NCBI GenBank assembly: GCA_003486785.1
Contig: DNFZ01000033.1
Location: 1 to 6,589 of the forward strand
From: Clostridiales bacterium
Lineage (GTDB): Bacteria > Bacillota > Clostridia > Christensenellales > CAG-138
Length of the DNA: 6,589 bases
Reading direction: 5' to 3'
In this document: piece by piece, positions 1 through 5,639 of the stretch
How the letters are laid out: each line of letters begins with the position of its first letter
Numbering within the stretch: the stretch's first letter is position 1
The notes under the pieces: model-generated
What the model was told of the DNA's origin: nothing
Seen by the model: the letters and a program-made list of their open reading frames with translations, nothing else
The model's database searches: none
Program-made: the position numbers and the translations under genes

Positions 1-7
1 GGATCGA

Positions 8-16
8 TGATATACT
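8..16 (+). promoter_or_regulatory. possible extended -10 promoter element before the DUF512 gene
   Basis: The bases TGATATACT match the extended -10 pattern TGnTATAAT at all but one position (TATACT at 11-16). A transcript starting about seven bases after the hexamer would begin at or next to the ATG at 23, so it would have almost no leader. Any -35 box would lie outside the window, though extended -10 promoters can work without a good one. The match is short and could be chance. Confidence 0.3.
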
Positions 17-22
17 GTCAAT

Positions 23-1336
23 ATGGAAAATATGCGTAAAAAGCAGCAGGTCATCAGCGATGTGCTCCCCGGGTCTCCGGCGGAGCGCGCAGGCCTGTCA
101 AAAGGCGATGTGCTGCTTTCTATCGATGGGGAACCGGTCATCGATCTTGTGGACTACGAGCATCTGACAGCAAGCGACCGGCTCACGCTCAAGATTATAA
201 AGGAAAACGGCTCGTGTGAGCAGATTGATCTGGAGAAGGAAGACTACGAACCGCTTGGGTTATCGTTTGCCACGAGCCTGATGGACAACATGCGCACCTG
301 CAAGAACCATTGCGTGTTTTGCTTCATCGACCAGATGCCAAAGGGCGGAAGAAGCAGCCTGCATGTCAAGGATGACGACTGGCGCATGTCGTTTGTGATG
401 GGCAATTATGTAACGCTGACCAATCTTGACGAGCGGGAGCTCGATCGCGTCATCCGCCGCAGAGTCAGTCCGCTGTATATCTCCCTTCACGCGAGCGACC
501 CCGAAGTACGCCGCGCAATGATGAAAAACCCGCATGCAGGCGACATTTTGCCGCAGCTCAAGCGCCTTGCGGATGCCGGATTGCAGTTTCATCTGCAAAT
601 CGTACTCTGTCCGGGGTTGAACGACGGAGACGTACTGCGCAGGTCTATCGACGATATGCTATTGCTCTACCCGCGAGCGCGCTCGCTTGCCGTGGTGCCC
701 GTGGGCTTAACGCGCCATCGGGACAAGCTCTATCCGCTGCGCACGTTTACGCGCGAGGAAGCGGAGGCAACGATCGACGAAATCGAGGCGCGGCAGGCAG
801 AGCTCTTGCGCGAGCACGGCACACGCTTTGTGTTTTTGGCGGACGAGTGGTATACGCTCTGCGGCAGATCACTGCCCGCGTATGATGCATATGAAGGATT
901 CCCGCAGATCGAAAACGGCGTGGGGCTCTTGCGCCTGTTTGAAGGCGACATGCTAGAGGCGCTTGAGGAGAAGAAACCCCTGAAACGCGCGAAGCGGTTT
1001 CTTGTGGCAGGGGGAACCTCTGCGCAAGCCTTCTTTGCGGAGTCATACCGGCAGCTGCTGCCGTATCACATCACGCTGGATGTGCGCGCAATCCGGAATC
1101 GTTTTTTCGGCGAGAGCGTGACTGTCGGCGGGCTGATCACGGGGGGAGACCTTGTCGTGCAGCTTATGGGAGAGGATTTCGGCCGCGCACTGCTCATCCC
1201 GCGCGCAATGCTCAAGGCGGATGAAGAACTCTTTCTAGACGGCATGCGCAAGTCAGAAGCGGAGAAAAAGCTCGGCACACGCATCATACCCGTTGCATCG
1301 GGAGATCATCTCGTCGAGATCATCTTTTCTGAGTAG
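23..1336 (+). CDS. PDZ / radical SAM / DUF512 domain protein
   Basis: This 437-residue protein belongs to the family with an N-terminal PDZ-like domain, a radical SAM-type iron-sulfur motif and a C-terminal DUF512 domain. Residues about 10-60 form the PDZ-like part ([10 protein letters not shown], then [12 protein letters not shown]). Cysteines 93, 97 and 100 form a CxxxCxxC motif ([14 protein letters not shown]) suited to a 4Fe-4S cluster, followed by the family signature [10 protein letters not shown] and GNYVTLTNL. The DUF512 part covers roughly the last 200 residues, with [15 protein letters not shown] near its end. The biochemical role of the family is not established. It commonly lies beside der in Firmicutes, as here, 67 bases upstream. 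An in-frame stop at 8-10 limits the start to ATG 23 or ATG 32. Neither has a good ribosome binding site; ATG 32 ([11 protein letters not shown]) is also credible from family N-termini. The protein appears full length. Confidence 0.93.
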   Translation: MENMRKKQQVISDVLPGSPAERAGLSKGDVLLSIDGEPVIDLVDYEHLTASDRLTLKIIKENGSCEQIDLEKEDYEPLGLSFATSLMDNMRTCKNHCVFCFIDQMPKGGRSSLHVKDDDWRMSFVMGNYVTLTNLDERELDRVIRRRVSPLYISLHASDPEVRRAMMKNPHAGDILPQLKRLADAGLQFHLQIVLCPGLNDGDVLRRSIDDMLLLYPRARSLAVVPVGLTRHRDKLYPLRTFTREEAEATIDEIEARQAELLREHGTRFVFLADEWYTLCGRSLPAYDAYEGFPQIENGVGLLRLFEGDMLEALEEKKPLKRAKRFLVAGGTSAQAFFAESYRQLLPYHITLDVRAIRNRFFGESVTVGGLITGGDLVVQLMGEDFGRALLIPRAMLKADEELFLDGMRKSEAEKKLGTRIIPVASGDHLVEIIFSE

Positions 1337-1377
1337 ACAAGCGGAGAGAATTTTTCCGCAGGAACGATTAATAACAC

Positions 1378-1390
1378 GCCGTCCGACGGC
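1378..1390 (+). other. small hairpin just before the der ribosome binding site
   Basis: GCCGT CCG ACGGC forms a perfect 5-bp GC-rich stem with a 3-base loop, ending three bases before the AGGAG of der. A second, weaker arrangement lies upstream in the same gap (GCGGA and TCCGC around a 9-base AT-rich loop, about 1345-1363). No T-run follows either, so they are not convincing terminators. They could stabilise an mRNA processing end or influence initiation at der. The functional assignment is inference. Confidence 0.35.
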
Positions 1391-1393
1391 AGC

Positions 1394-1398
1394 AGGAG
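1394..1398 (+). promoter_or_regulatory. ribosome binding site of der
   Basis: AGGAG lies 5 bases before the ATG at 1404. It settles the der start there, in preference to an in-frame ATG at 1293, which lies inside the upstream gene and would add 37 residues unrelated to Der. Confidence 0.85.
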
Positions 1399-1403
1399 AA
1401 CGC

Positions 1404-2729
1404 ATGAGAAAACCATTGGTGGCGATTGTCGGCCGCCCGAACGTCGGCAAATCAACGCTCTTTAACCGCCTGATCGGGCGGCGCGTTGCGATTGTGGAAG
1501 ACTCTCCGGGTGTGACCCGGGATCGCATCTATCAGGACGCGGAGTGGCTCAACTATTCGTTTACGCTGATCGACACCGGCGGAATCGAGCCGGAAAACGA
1601 AGACATCATCGCCACGCAAATGCGGCGACAGGCGGAGCTTGCCATCGAAACAGCGGACGTGATCATCTTCCTTGTAGACGGCAGAGAGGGCATGACCAGT
1701 GCGGACACGGACGTGGCCGAGATGCTGCGCCGCTCAAGCAAGCCCGTCGTGCTGGCGGTCAATAAGATCGACGCGCCGAAGTTTGAAGAGGCGATGTATG
1801 AGTTTTACGCGCTCGGATTGGGAGACCCTTATACGATCTCCTCAACGCAAGGGCTTGGATTGGGCGATCTGCTGGATGCGGTGGTCAAAGACTTCCCAAA
1901 GGACATCGAAGAAACGCAGACCGATCGCGTGAATATCGCGGTCGTCGGCAAGCCGAATGTCGGAAAATCGAGCTTGGTCAATGCGCTGCTAGGCGAGGAA
2001 CGCACCATCGTTAGCGAGATACCAGGCACCACCCGGGACTCCATCGATTCCCATTTTGAGCGAAACGGGCGCGAGTATACGCTGGTGGACACCGCTGGCA
2101 TCCGCAGAAAGCGCAGCGTCGAGGACGAAACCATCGAGCGCTACAGCGTGATCCGTTCGCTCTCAGCGATTCGGCGCGCAGACGTCGTGCTGATTGTCTG
2201 CGACGCAACGGAGGGCTTAAGCGAGCAGGATGTCAGAATTGCGGGCTATGCGCATGAAGAGGGAAAGGCGAGCGTGCTCATCGTCAACAAATGGGATCTC
2301 ATCGAGAAGGACACCCATACGATGCACGCGTTTCAAACCAGCCTTGGCGCAGATCTCGCGTTTATGAGCTATGTATCGATGCTGTTCATCTCTGCAAAGA
2401 GCGGACAGCGCGTCAACAAAGTGTTAGAGCTGGTGGATAAGGCCGTCGACCAGGCGCGCCGCCGCATTCCGACAGGGCAGCTCAACGATATCGTCAGCGA
2501 AGCGGTCATGATGAACGACCCGCCGAGCGACAAAGGGCGTATGCTGAAGATCTATTATGCAACGCAGGTATCCGTTCAACCGCCGACGTTTGTCATGTTC
2601 GTCAACGATTCGGAGATCGTGCATTTTTCCTATGAGCGGTATTTGGAGAATTTCTTTCGAAAGTCCTTTGGCTTCGAAGGGACACCAATCCGTATCATCT
2701 TCCGCAGCAAGAAGAAAGAGAACGAGTAG
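1404..2729 (+). CDS. der: ribosome biogenesis GTPase Der (EngA)
   Basis: Der is an essential GTPase with two tandem G domains that acts in late assembly of the 50S ribosomal subunit in the cytoplasm. The 441-residue product has the usual family length. In G domain 1 there are GRPNVGKS (10-17), PGVTRD (35-40), DTGG (57-60) and NKID (120-123). In G domain 2 there are GKPNVGKS (182-189), PGTTRD (207-212), DTAG (229-232), NKWD (295-298) and SAKSG near 331-335. Residues from about 353 form the KH-like C-terminal domain, ending in a basic tail (RSKKKENE). All GTP-binding motifs are intact, so both sites should be active. The start is set by AGGAG five bases upstream. It sits between the DUF512 gene and plsY on the same strand, probably co-transcribed with them. 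The tail has a partial copy in the following gap (see findings). Confidence 0.98.
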   Translation: MRKPLVAIVGRPNVGKSTLFNRLIGRRVAIVEDSPGVTRDRIYQDAEWLNYSFTLIDTGGIEPENEDIIATQMRRQAELAIETADVIIFLVDGREGMTSADTDVAEMLRRSSKPVVLAVNKIDAPKFEEAMYEFYALGLGDPYTISSTQGLGLGDLLDAVVKDFPKDIEETQTDRVNIAVVGKPNVGKSSLVNALLGEERTIVSEIPGTTRDSIDSHFERNGREYTLVDTAGIRRKRSVEDETIERYSVIRSLSAIRRADVVLIVCDATEGLSEQDVRIAGYAHEEGKASVLIVNKWDLIEKDTHTMHAFQTSLGADLAFMSYVSMLFISAKSGQRVNKVLELVDKAVDQARRRIPTGQLNDIVSEAVMMNDPPSDKGRMLKIYYATQVSVQPPTFVMFVNDSEIVHFSYERYLENFFRKSFGFEGTPIRIIFRSKKKENE

Positions 2730-2749
2730 CTGTCTTAAAAGAGCCACTC

Positions 2750-2776
2750 ACTTACGGATCCTATTCCGTAGCAAGT
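2750..2776 (+). other. hairpin in the der-plsY gap
   Basis: TACGGA (2753-2758) pairs with TCCGTA (2765-2770) across the 6-base loop TCCTAT. Three further pairs (ACT 2750-2752 with AGT 2774-2776) form beyond a 3-base bulge. The stem ends just before the AAAAGGAG that serves plsY. There is no T-run, so it is unlikely to be a terminator; it could modulate plsY translation or mark an RNA processing point. Confidence 0.35.
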
Positions 2777-2780
2777 TAAA

Positions 2781-2785
2781 AGGAG
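2781..2785 (+). promoter_or_regulatory. ribosome binding site deciding the GTG start of plsY
   Basis: AGGAG preceded by an A-run lies 8 bases upstream of GTG 2794. The reading frame is open back to an ATG at 2557 inside der, but this site and the match of PlsY proteins beginning near the first membrane segment both favour the GTG. Confidence 0.85.
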
Positions 2786-2793
2786 AACAAGCA

Positions 2794-3423
2794 GTGACAT
2801 TCTTTACCGGTATCTTCGCGTTTCAACTCTGGACGGTTCTGCCGTGCATCGTCATCGGCTATCTGCTGGGCAATATTCAGACCGCAGTCATCGTCAGCCG
2901 CGCGTATTATCATGACGATGTGCGCAACCACGGAAGCGGCAACGCAGGCAGCACAAACATGGTGCGCGTATACGGCTACGGGCCCGGCGCGATTACGTTT
3001 GCCGGAGATTCGATCAAGGCTTTGCTGGGCGTGCTGGCGGGCCAGTTGCTTTGCGGACAGGTTGGCGGTTATCTCGCCGGATTTTTCGTCGTCGTCGGGC
3101 ACTGTTGGCCAATGTTTCTCGGCTTTCGCGGCGGCAAAGGCGTGGCATCCTCTTATGCTATCGCGATTCTCTCGTTTCCGCTGGGCGCGCTGGCAGCGAT
3201 CGCGATCGGCGGCGCAATTTTGCTGATCAATAAAAAGATGTCGATCATGTCGCTTGCTGCGATGCTGCTCTTCTTTATTGCGACGCTCGTGTTTCAGCTC
3301 CATAATCTGCCGCTAATCGTTCTTGCCGGCTTATTGACCATCGTCGTGTTTGTCCGGCACGCGGAGAACATTCAGCGCCTGATACACGGCGAGGAACAGC
3401 GCCTGCGCAAAGAGGGCATGTAG
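2794..3423 (+). CDS. plsY: glycerol-3-phosphate acyltransferase PlsY
   Basis: PlsY is an integral membrane enzyme that transfers the acyl group of acyl-phosphate (made by PlsX) to glycerol-3-phosphate, giving lysophosphatidate, the first committed step of phospholipid synthesis in most Gram-positive bacteria. The 209-residue product is of normal length and has the three family motifs: GSGNAGSTNMVR (47-58), GHCWPMFLGFRGGKGVA (102-118), and RHAENIQRL (188-196). Hydrophobic stretches near residues 8-32, 75-102, 116-145 and 150-187 fit the five-helix topology. Motif 1 reads AGSTN where many members have IGATN, a mild substitution. Translation starts at GTG with AGGAG eight bases upstream. It follows der by 64 bases and is the last gene before the shared terminator. 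The gpsA gene that often follows it in Clostridia is absent here. Confidence 0.96.
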   Translation: MTFFTGIFAFQLWTVLPCIVIGYLLGNIQTAVIVSRAYYHDDVRNHGSGNAGSTNMVRVYGYGPGAITFAGDSIKALLGVLAGQLLCGQVGGYLAGFFVVVGHCWPMFLGFRGGKGVASSYAIAILSFPLGALAAIAIGGAILLINKKMSIMSLAAMLLFFIATLVFQLHNLPLIVLAGLLTIVVFVRHAENIQRLIHGEEQRLRKEGM

Positions 3424-3451
3424 CTCGCATCCTCACTTCCGTTCACATGAA

Positions 3452-3487
3452 AAAGCGCTTCTGATTCGATCGAATCAGAAGCGCTTT
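3452..3487. terminator. bidirectional Rho-independent terminator (perfect 36-base palindrome)
   Basis: An 18-base arm starting AAAGCGCTTC is followed directly by its exact reverse complement, which folds into a long stem with a GATC tetraloop at most. It lies between the converging stops of plsY (3421-3423) and dapB (3506-3508). For the dapB transcript the stem is followed by five Ts (the A-run 3450-3454 read on the - strand); for plsY only three Ts follow before G. It should therefore end both operons, more efficiently on the - strand. Outer pairing (CTTCCG 3436-3441 with CGGAAG 3495-3500) can extend the structure. Confidence 0.9.
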
Positions 3488-3505
3488 GTGCGAGCGGAAG
3501 GGGCT

Positions 3506-4732
3506 TTATCCGATTTGAAACTTGCTTCGGATCGCATCCGCGGCGCGCAGCGCATGCACGGACTCCACGCAGAATTCGATGCGCGTTTCACTCGTGGTAA
3601 TCAGCCAGATGTGGATATTCTCTTTTCGCAGCGTGGAAAAGAGCTGGGAAGCTACGCCGTGCTGCAACGCCATGCCGGTGCCCTCAAGCGTGAGCTTTGT
3701 CAGGTCGGAGCGGGTTCGAATGGTGCAGCCGTAGCCGTTTCGCGTGAGCTCGTTGATGGCGTTGAGCGCTTCGGACAGCTCTGATTCGTTCAGCGAAAAT
3801 CCGATACTCAGGCTCTGCTCATCCGGCTCGGAGCACGCGATCATATCGACGAATACGCCGTGCTCGGCGATGACATCAAACACGCGCGATGCAAACGCAT
3901 CCTCCTTAGCAAACGAGCGGATGATGACCACCGCCTGGCTCTCCAGCGAGAACAGGCGGGAGGCAGCGTCGTGCTCGGTGACCACATTTTTCATGTTGTA
4001 TAGGCCGCATTCTTTGCCCACGAGGAACTTTGCCGCGCGCAGCGCACCCTGCGCAAACACCTGCTTGCTAAACGCACGATGGGAGATCTCGATGATCTCA
4101 TCGTTTCCGATGAACTGCACATGATGCTCGCCCACGACCGTACCGCCGCGCACGGAGTGGATGCCGATTTCGTTGTCCGATCTGCGCTTGTTCTTCTCAT
4201 GGCGGCCGAAAACGAGCTCTTCATCCTCCGGCGAGATGGATGCAACGGCGTTTGCCAGCATCAGCGCGGTTCCGCTGGGGCTATCCACCTTTTTGCGATG
4301 GTGCGTTTCAATGATTTCGACGTCAAAATTGGCGCCGAGCGTTGAGGCAGCAAGCTGCACGAGCTGCAGCTGCAGATTAACGCCGAGCGACATATTTCCG
4401 GTTTGAAAAACCGAAATCTTCTCGGAAGCCGAGCGGATGAGCTTGAGCTCCCGCTCGCCAAGGCCTGTCGTGCCGATGACGGCGGGGATTTTTCGCTCCA
4501 TCGCAAAGCGCAGGATCTCCGGCGTGCTGGCGGGAATCGAAAAATCGATCAGAACATCCGCGTGCTCTTTTACCTCGTCCAACGTCTTGTAGACGGGGCA
4601 GGTATATGCATTTGCGCAGTCAAAGGGATCGACGCCCGCAACGGCGGAAAAAGCGCCGCTCTGCGCTTGAATAGCAGCATACACGGCGCGTCCCATTTGA
4701 CCGCAGATTCCGTTGATGATCACAGAAATCAT
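3506..4732 (-). CDS. dapB: 4-hydroxy-tetrahydrodipicolinate reductase DapB fused to C-terminal tandem ACT domains
   Basis: Residues 1 to about 250 are a complete DapB, which uses NAD(P)H to reduce the DapA product to tetrahydrodipicolinate in the diaminopimelate/lysine pathway. Visible are the nucleotide-binding loop GICGQMG (8-14), GTTGL (87-91), the catalytic segment THHRKKVDSPSGTAL (143-157) with His144 and Lys148 equivalent to E. coli His159 and Lys163, EIGIHSVRGG (188-197), and the C-terminal signature HRAFSKQVFAQGA (218-230) and GLYNM. DapB normally ends here at about 250-270 residues. This protein runs on to 408 with a tail like the regulatory part of aspartate kinase. The frame is continuous with no sign of a frameshift. 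The ATG has GGAGG (4739-4743) six bases upstream. It is the last gene of the asd-dapA-dapB operon, 25 bases after dapA. The reductase assignment is firm; the regulatory role of the tail is inference. Confidence 0.95.
   Translation of the reverse strand: MISVIINGICGQMGRAVYAAIQAQSGAFSAVAGVDPFDCANAYTCPVYKTLDEVKEHADVLIDFSIPASTPEILRFAMERKIPAVIGTTGLGERELKLIRSASEKISVFQTGNMSLGVNLQLQLVQLAASTLGANFDVEIIETHHRKKVDSPSGTALMLANAVASISPEDEELVFGRHEKNKRRSDNEIGIHSVRGGTVVGEHHVQFIGNDEIIEISHRAFSKQVFAQGALRAAKFLVGKECGLYNMKNVVTEHDAASRLFSLESQAVVIIRSFAKEDAFASRVFDVIAEHGVFVDMIACSEPDEQSLSIGFSLNESELSEALNAINELTRNGYGCTIRTRSDLTKLTLEGTGMALQHGVASQLFSTLRKENIHIWLITTSETRIEFCVESVHALRAADAIRSKFQIG
3509..3982 (-). other. aspartokinase-like ACT-ACT regulatory module at the DapB C-terminus
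   Basis: This covers codons 251-408 of the dapB fusion, about 158 residues. ACT 1 is at roughly 266-333: a beta strand AVVIIRSF, helix FASRVFDVIAEHG, then VFVDMIACSE and SLSIGFSL. ACT 2 is at roughly 345-405: TKLTLEGTGM, HGVASQLFSTLRKENIHI, then LITTSETRIEFCV. The second block closely follows the aspartate kinase pattern (GM..HPGVAARMFEAL, then ISTSE.KISV). The kinase catalytic domain is absent. The size is close to the separate small (beta) subunit of Bacillus aspartokinase II. ACT pairs of this kind bind amino acids such as lysine or threonine; which ligand is bound here, if any, cannot be read from the sequence. I see no convincing internal ribosome binding site before Met247 for separate expression. 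Confidence 0.82.
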
Positions 4733-4738
4733 GTCAGT

Positions 4739-4743
4739 CCTCC
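4739..4743 (-). promoter_or_regulatory. ribosome binding site of dapB
   Basis: GGAGG on the - strand lies six bases before the ATG at 4732, inside the 25-base dapA-dapB gap. It confirms the start of the GICGQMG-containing N-terminus. Confidence 0.85.
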
Positions 4744-4757
4744 ATATTTGGTTGAGA

Positions 4758-5633
4758 TTAGATCAGTTCGTAGCCCTTGAGGGTTTCTTCGATGAGGCGC
4801 ATGCTCGCCGCGGACGGCGGAACGAGGGGCAGGCGCACATCCGGCTCGCAGAGCTGCATGAGTCCCATCATCGCTTTGAGCGGGATGGGGTTCACTTCGC
4901 AGAACGCGGCCTTCCAGATCGGAATCAGCTGCAACTGCAACTGTCTCGCAAGCTGAAGATCGCCCTTGAAAAACGCTTCGCACAGCGTGTGCATTTCGCC
5001 GGGGACGATGTTGCCGATCGTGGATATGACGCCCTTGCCGCCGATGCTCAGCACGGGTAGCACATGATCGTCATTTCCGCAATAGATGTCACACTGCGGG
5101 CAGAGCGCCGCGAGGTTGACAATCTGCTCGATGTTGCCGCTGGCTTCCTTGGTGGCGACGATGTTTTCGTGCTGGCAGAGCTCCACCATCGTCTGGGGCA
5201 GAACGTTCAGCCCTGTGCGGGCAGGCACGTTGTAGACGATGATGGGGGTCTCAACTGCGTCCGCAACCGTGAAGAAGTGCCGCACAAGCCCCGCCTGAGA
5301 TGTCTTGTTGTAGTAAGGGGTGACGATCAAGAGACCATCCACACCGATCGCTTCGGCAGACTTGCTGGCCTCGATGACCTCGGCCGTGTTGTTTCCGCCG
5401 GTTCCGGCGATGACGGGAATGCGTCCGTTGACGCGCTCTACGACAAACTGGATGACGTTTAAGCGTTCATCCACGGTAAGGGTAGAGCTTTCGCCTGTCG
5501 TGCCGCAGCAGATGATTGCGTCCGTACGGTTGGCAATCTGCAGCTCGATCAGCCGGGTAAATGCGGTGAAGTCAATCGACCCGTTTTGAAACGGGGTAAC
5601 GATTGCAACGCCGCTGCCACGAAAGATAGACAT
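4758..5633 (-). CDS. dapA: 4-hydroxy-tetrahydrodipicolinate synthase DapA
   Basis: DapA is the cytoplasmic, usually tetrameric aldolase that condenses pyruvate with aspartate semialdehyde, the first step committed to diaminopimelate and lysine. The 291-residue product is of standard length and forms a TIM barrel of the DapA/N-acetylneuraminate lyase family. Lys162 (VATKEASGN) is the Schiff-base lysine. Tyr134 (YNVPARTG), Thr45-Thr46 in GTTGES, Tyr107 in TPYYNK and Arg139 match the catalytic triad and substrate-binding residues of E. coli DapA, and NPIPLK is present near 248-253. The context between asd and dapB supports DapA over other lyases of the family. It starts 6 bases after the asd stop, with its ribosome binding site inside the last codons of asd, so translation is probably coupled. 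Feedback inhibition by lysine cannot be judged from these motifs. Confidence 0.97.
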   Translation of the reverse strand: MSIFRGSGVAIVTPFQNGSIDFTAFTRLIELQIANRTDAIICCGTTGESSTLTVDERLNVIQFVVERVNGRIPVIAGTGGNNTAEVIEASKSAEAIGVDGLLIVTPYYNKTSQAGLVRHFFTVADAVETPIIVYNVPARTGLNVLPQTMVELCQHENIVATKEASGNIEQIVNLAALCPQCDIYCGNDDHVLPVLSIGGKGVISTIGNIVPGEMHTLCEAFFKGDLQLARQLQLQLIPIWKAAFCEVNPIPLKAMMGLMQLCEPDVRLPLVPPSAASMRLIEETLKGYELI

Positions 5634-5639
5634 ACGCTT

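Noticed and set aside
747..1046. Reverse-strand open frame within the DUF512 gene
   Set aside because: Arginine/proline-rich low-complexity translation with no domain, fully antisense to a well-conserved gene; a by-product of GC-rich codon use.
1345..1363. GCGGA...TCCGC as a terminator after the DUF512 gene
   Set aside because: The stem is only 5 bp, its T-run is in the loop rather than after the stem, and der follows closely on the same strand.
1293..1403. N-terminal extension of der from ATG 1293
   Set aside because: It lies inside the DUF512 gene, encodes 37 residues unlike Der, and the AGGAG-preceded ATG at 1404 gives the canonical N-terminus [16 protein letters not shown].
2557..2793. 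N-terminal extension of plsY from ATG 2557
   Set aside because: It overlaps the der 3' end in another frame, is polar and basic, and the GTG at 2794 has a good ribosome binding site and gives normal PlsY length.
2776..3303. 175-codon reverse-strand open frame over plsY
   Set aside because: The translation is His/Arg/Ala-rich with no recognisable domain and lies wholly opposite conserved PlsY motifs.
3424..3505. Small gene or sRNA in the convergent gap
   Set aside because: The 82 bases are almost wholly accounted for by the terminator palindrome and its flanking pairings; no start with a ribosome binding site or promoter was seen.
4363..4376. GCTGCAGCTGCAG repeat in dapB and a similar CTGCAACTGCAACTG run in dapA (about 4929-4943)
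   Set aside because: Both encode short LQLQL helix segments at unrelated places in the two proteins; simple codon repetition, not a mobile or regulatory repeat.
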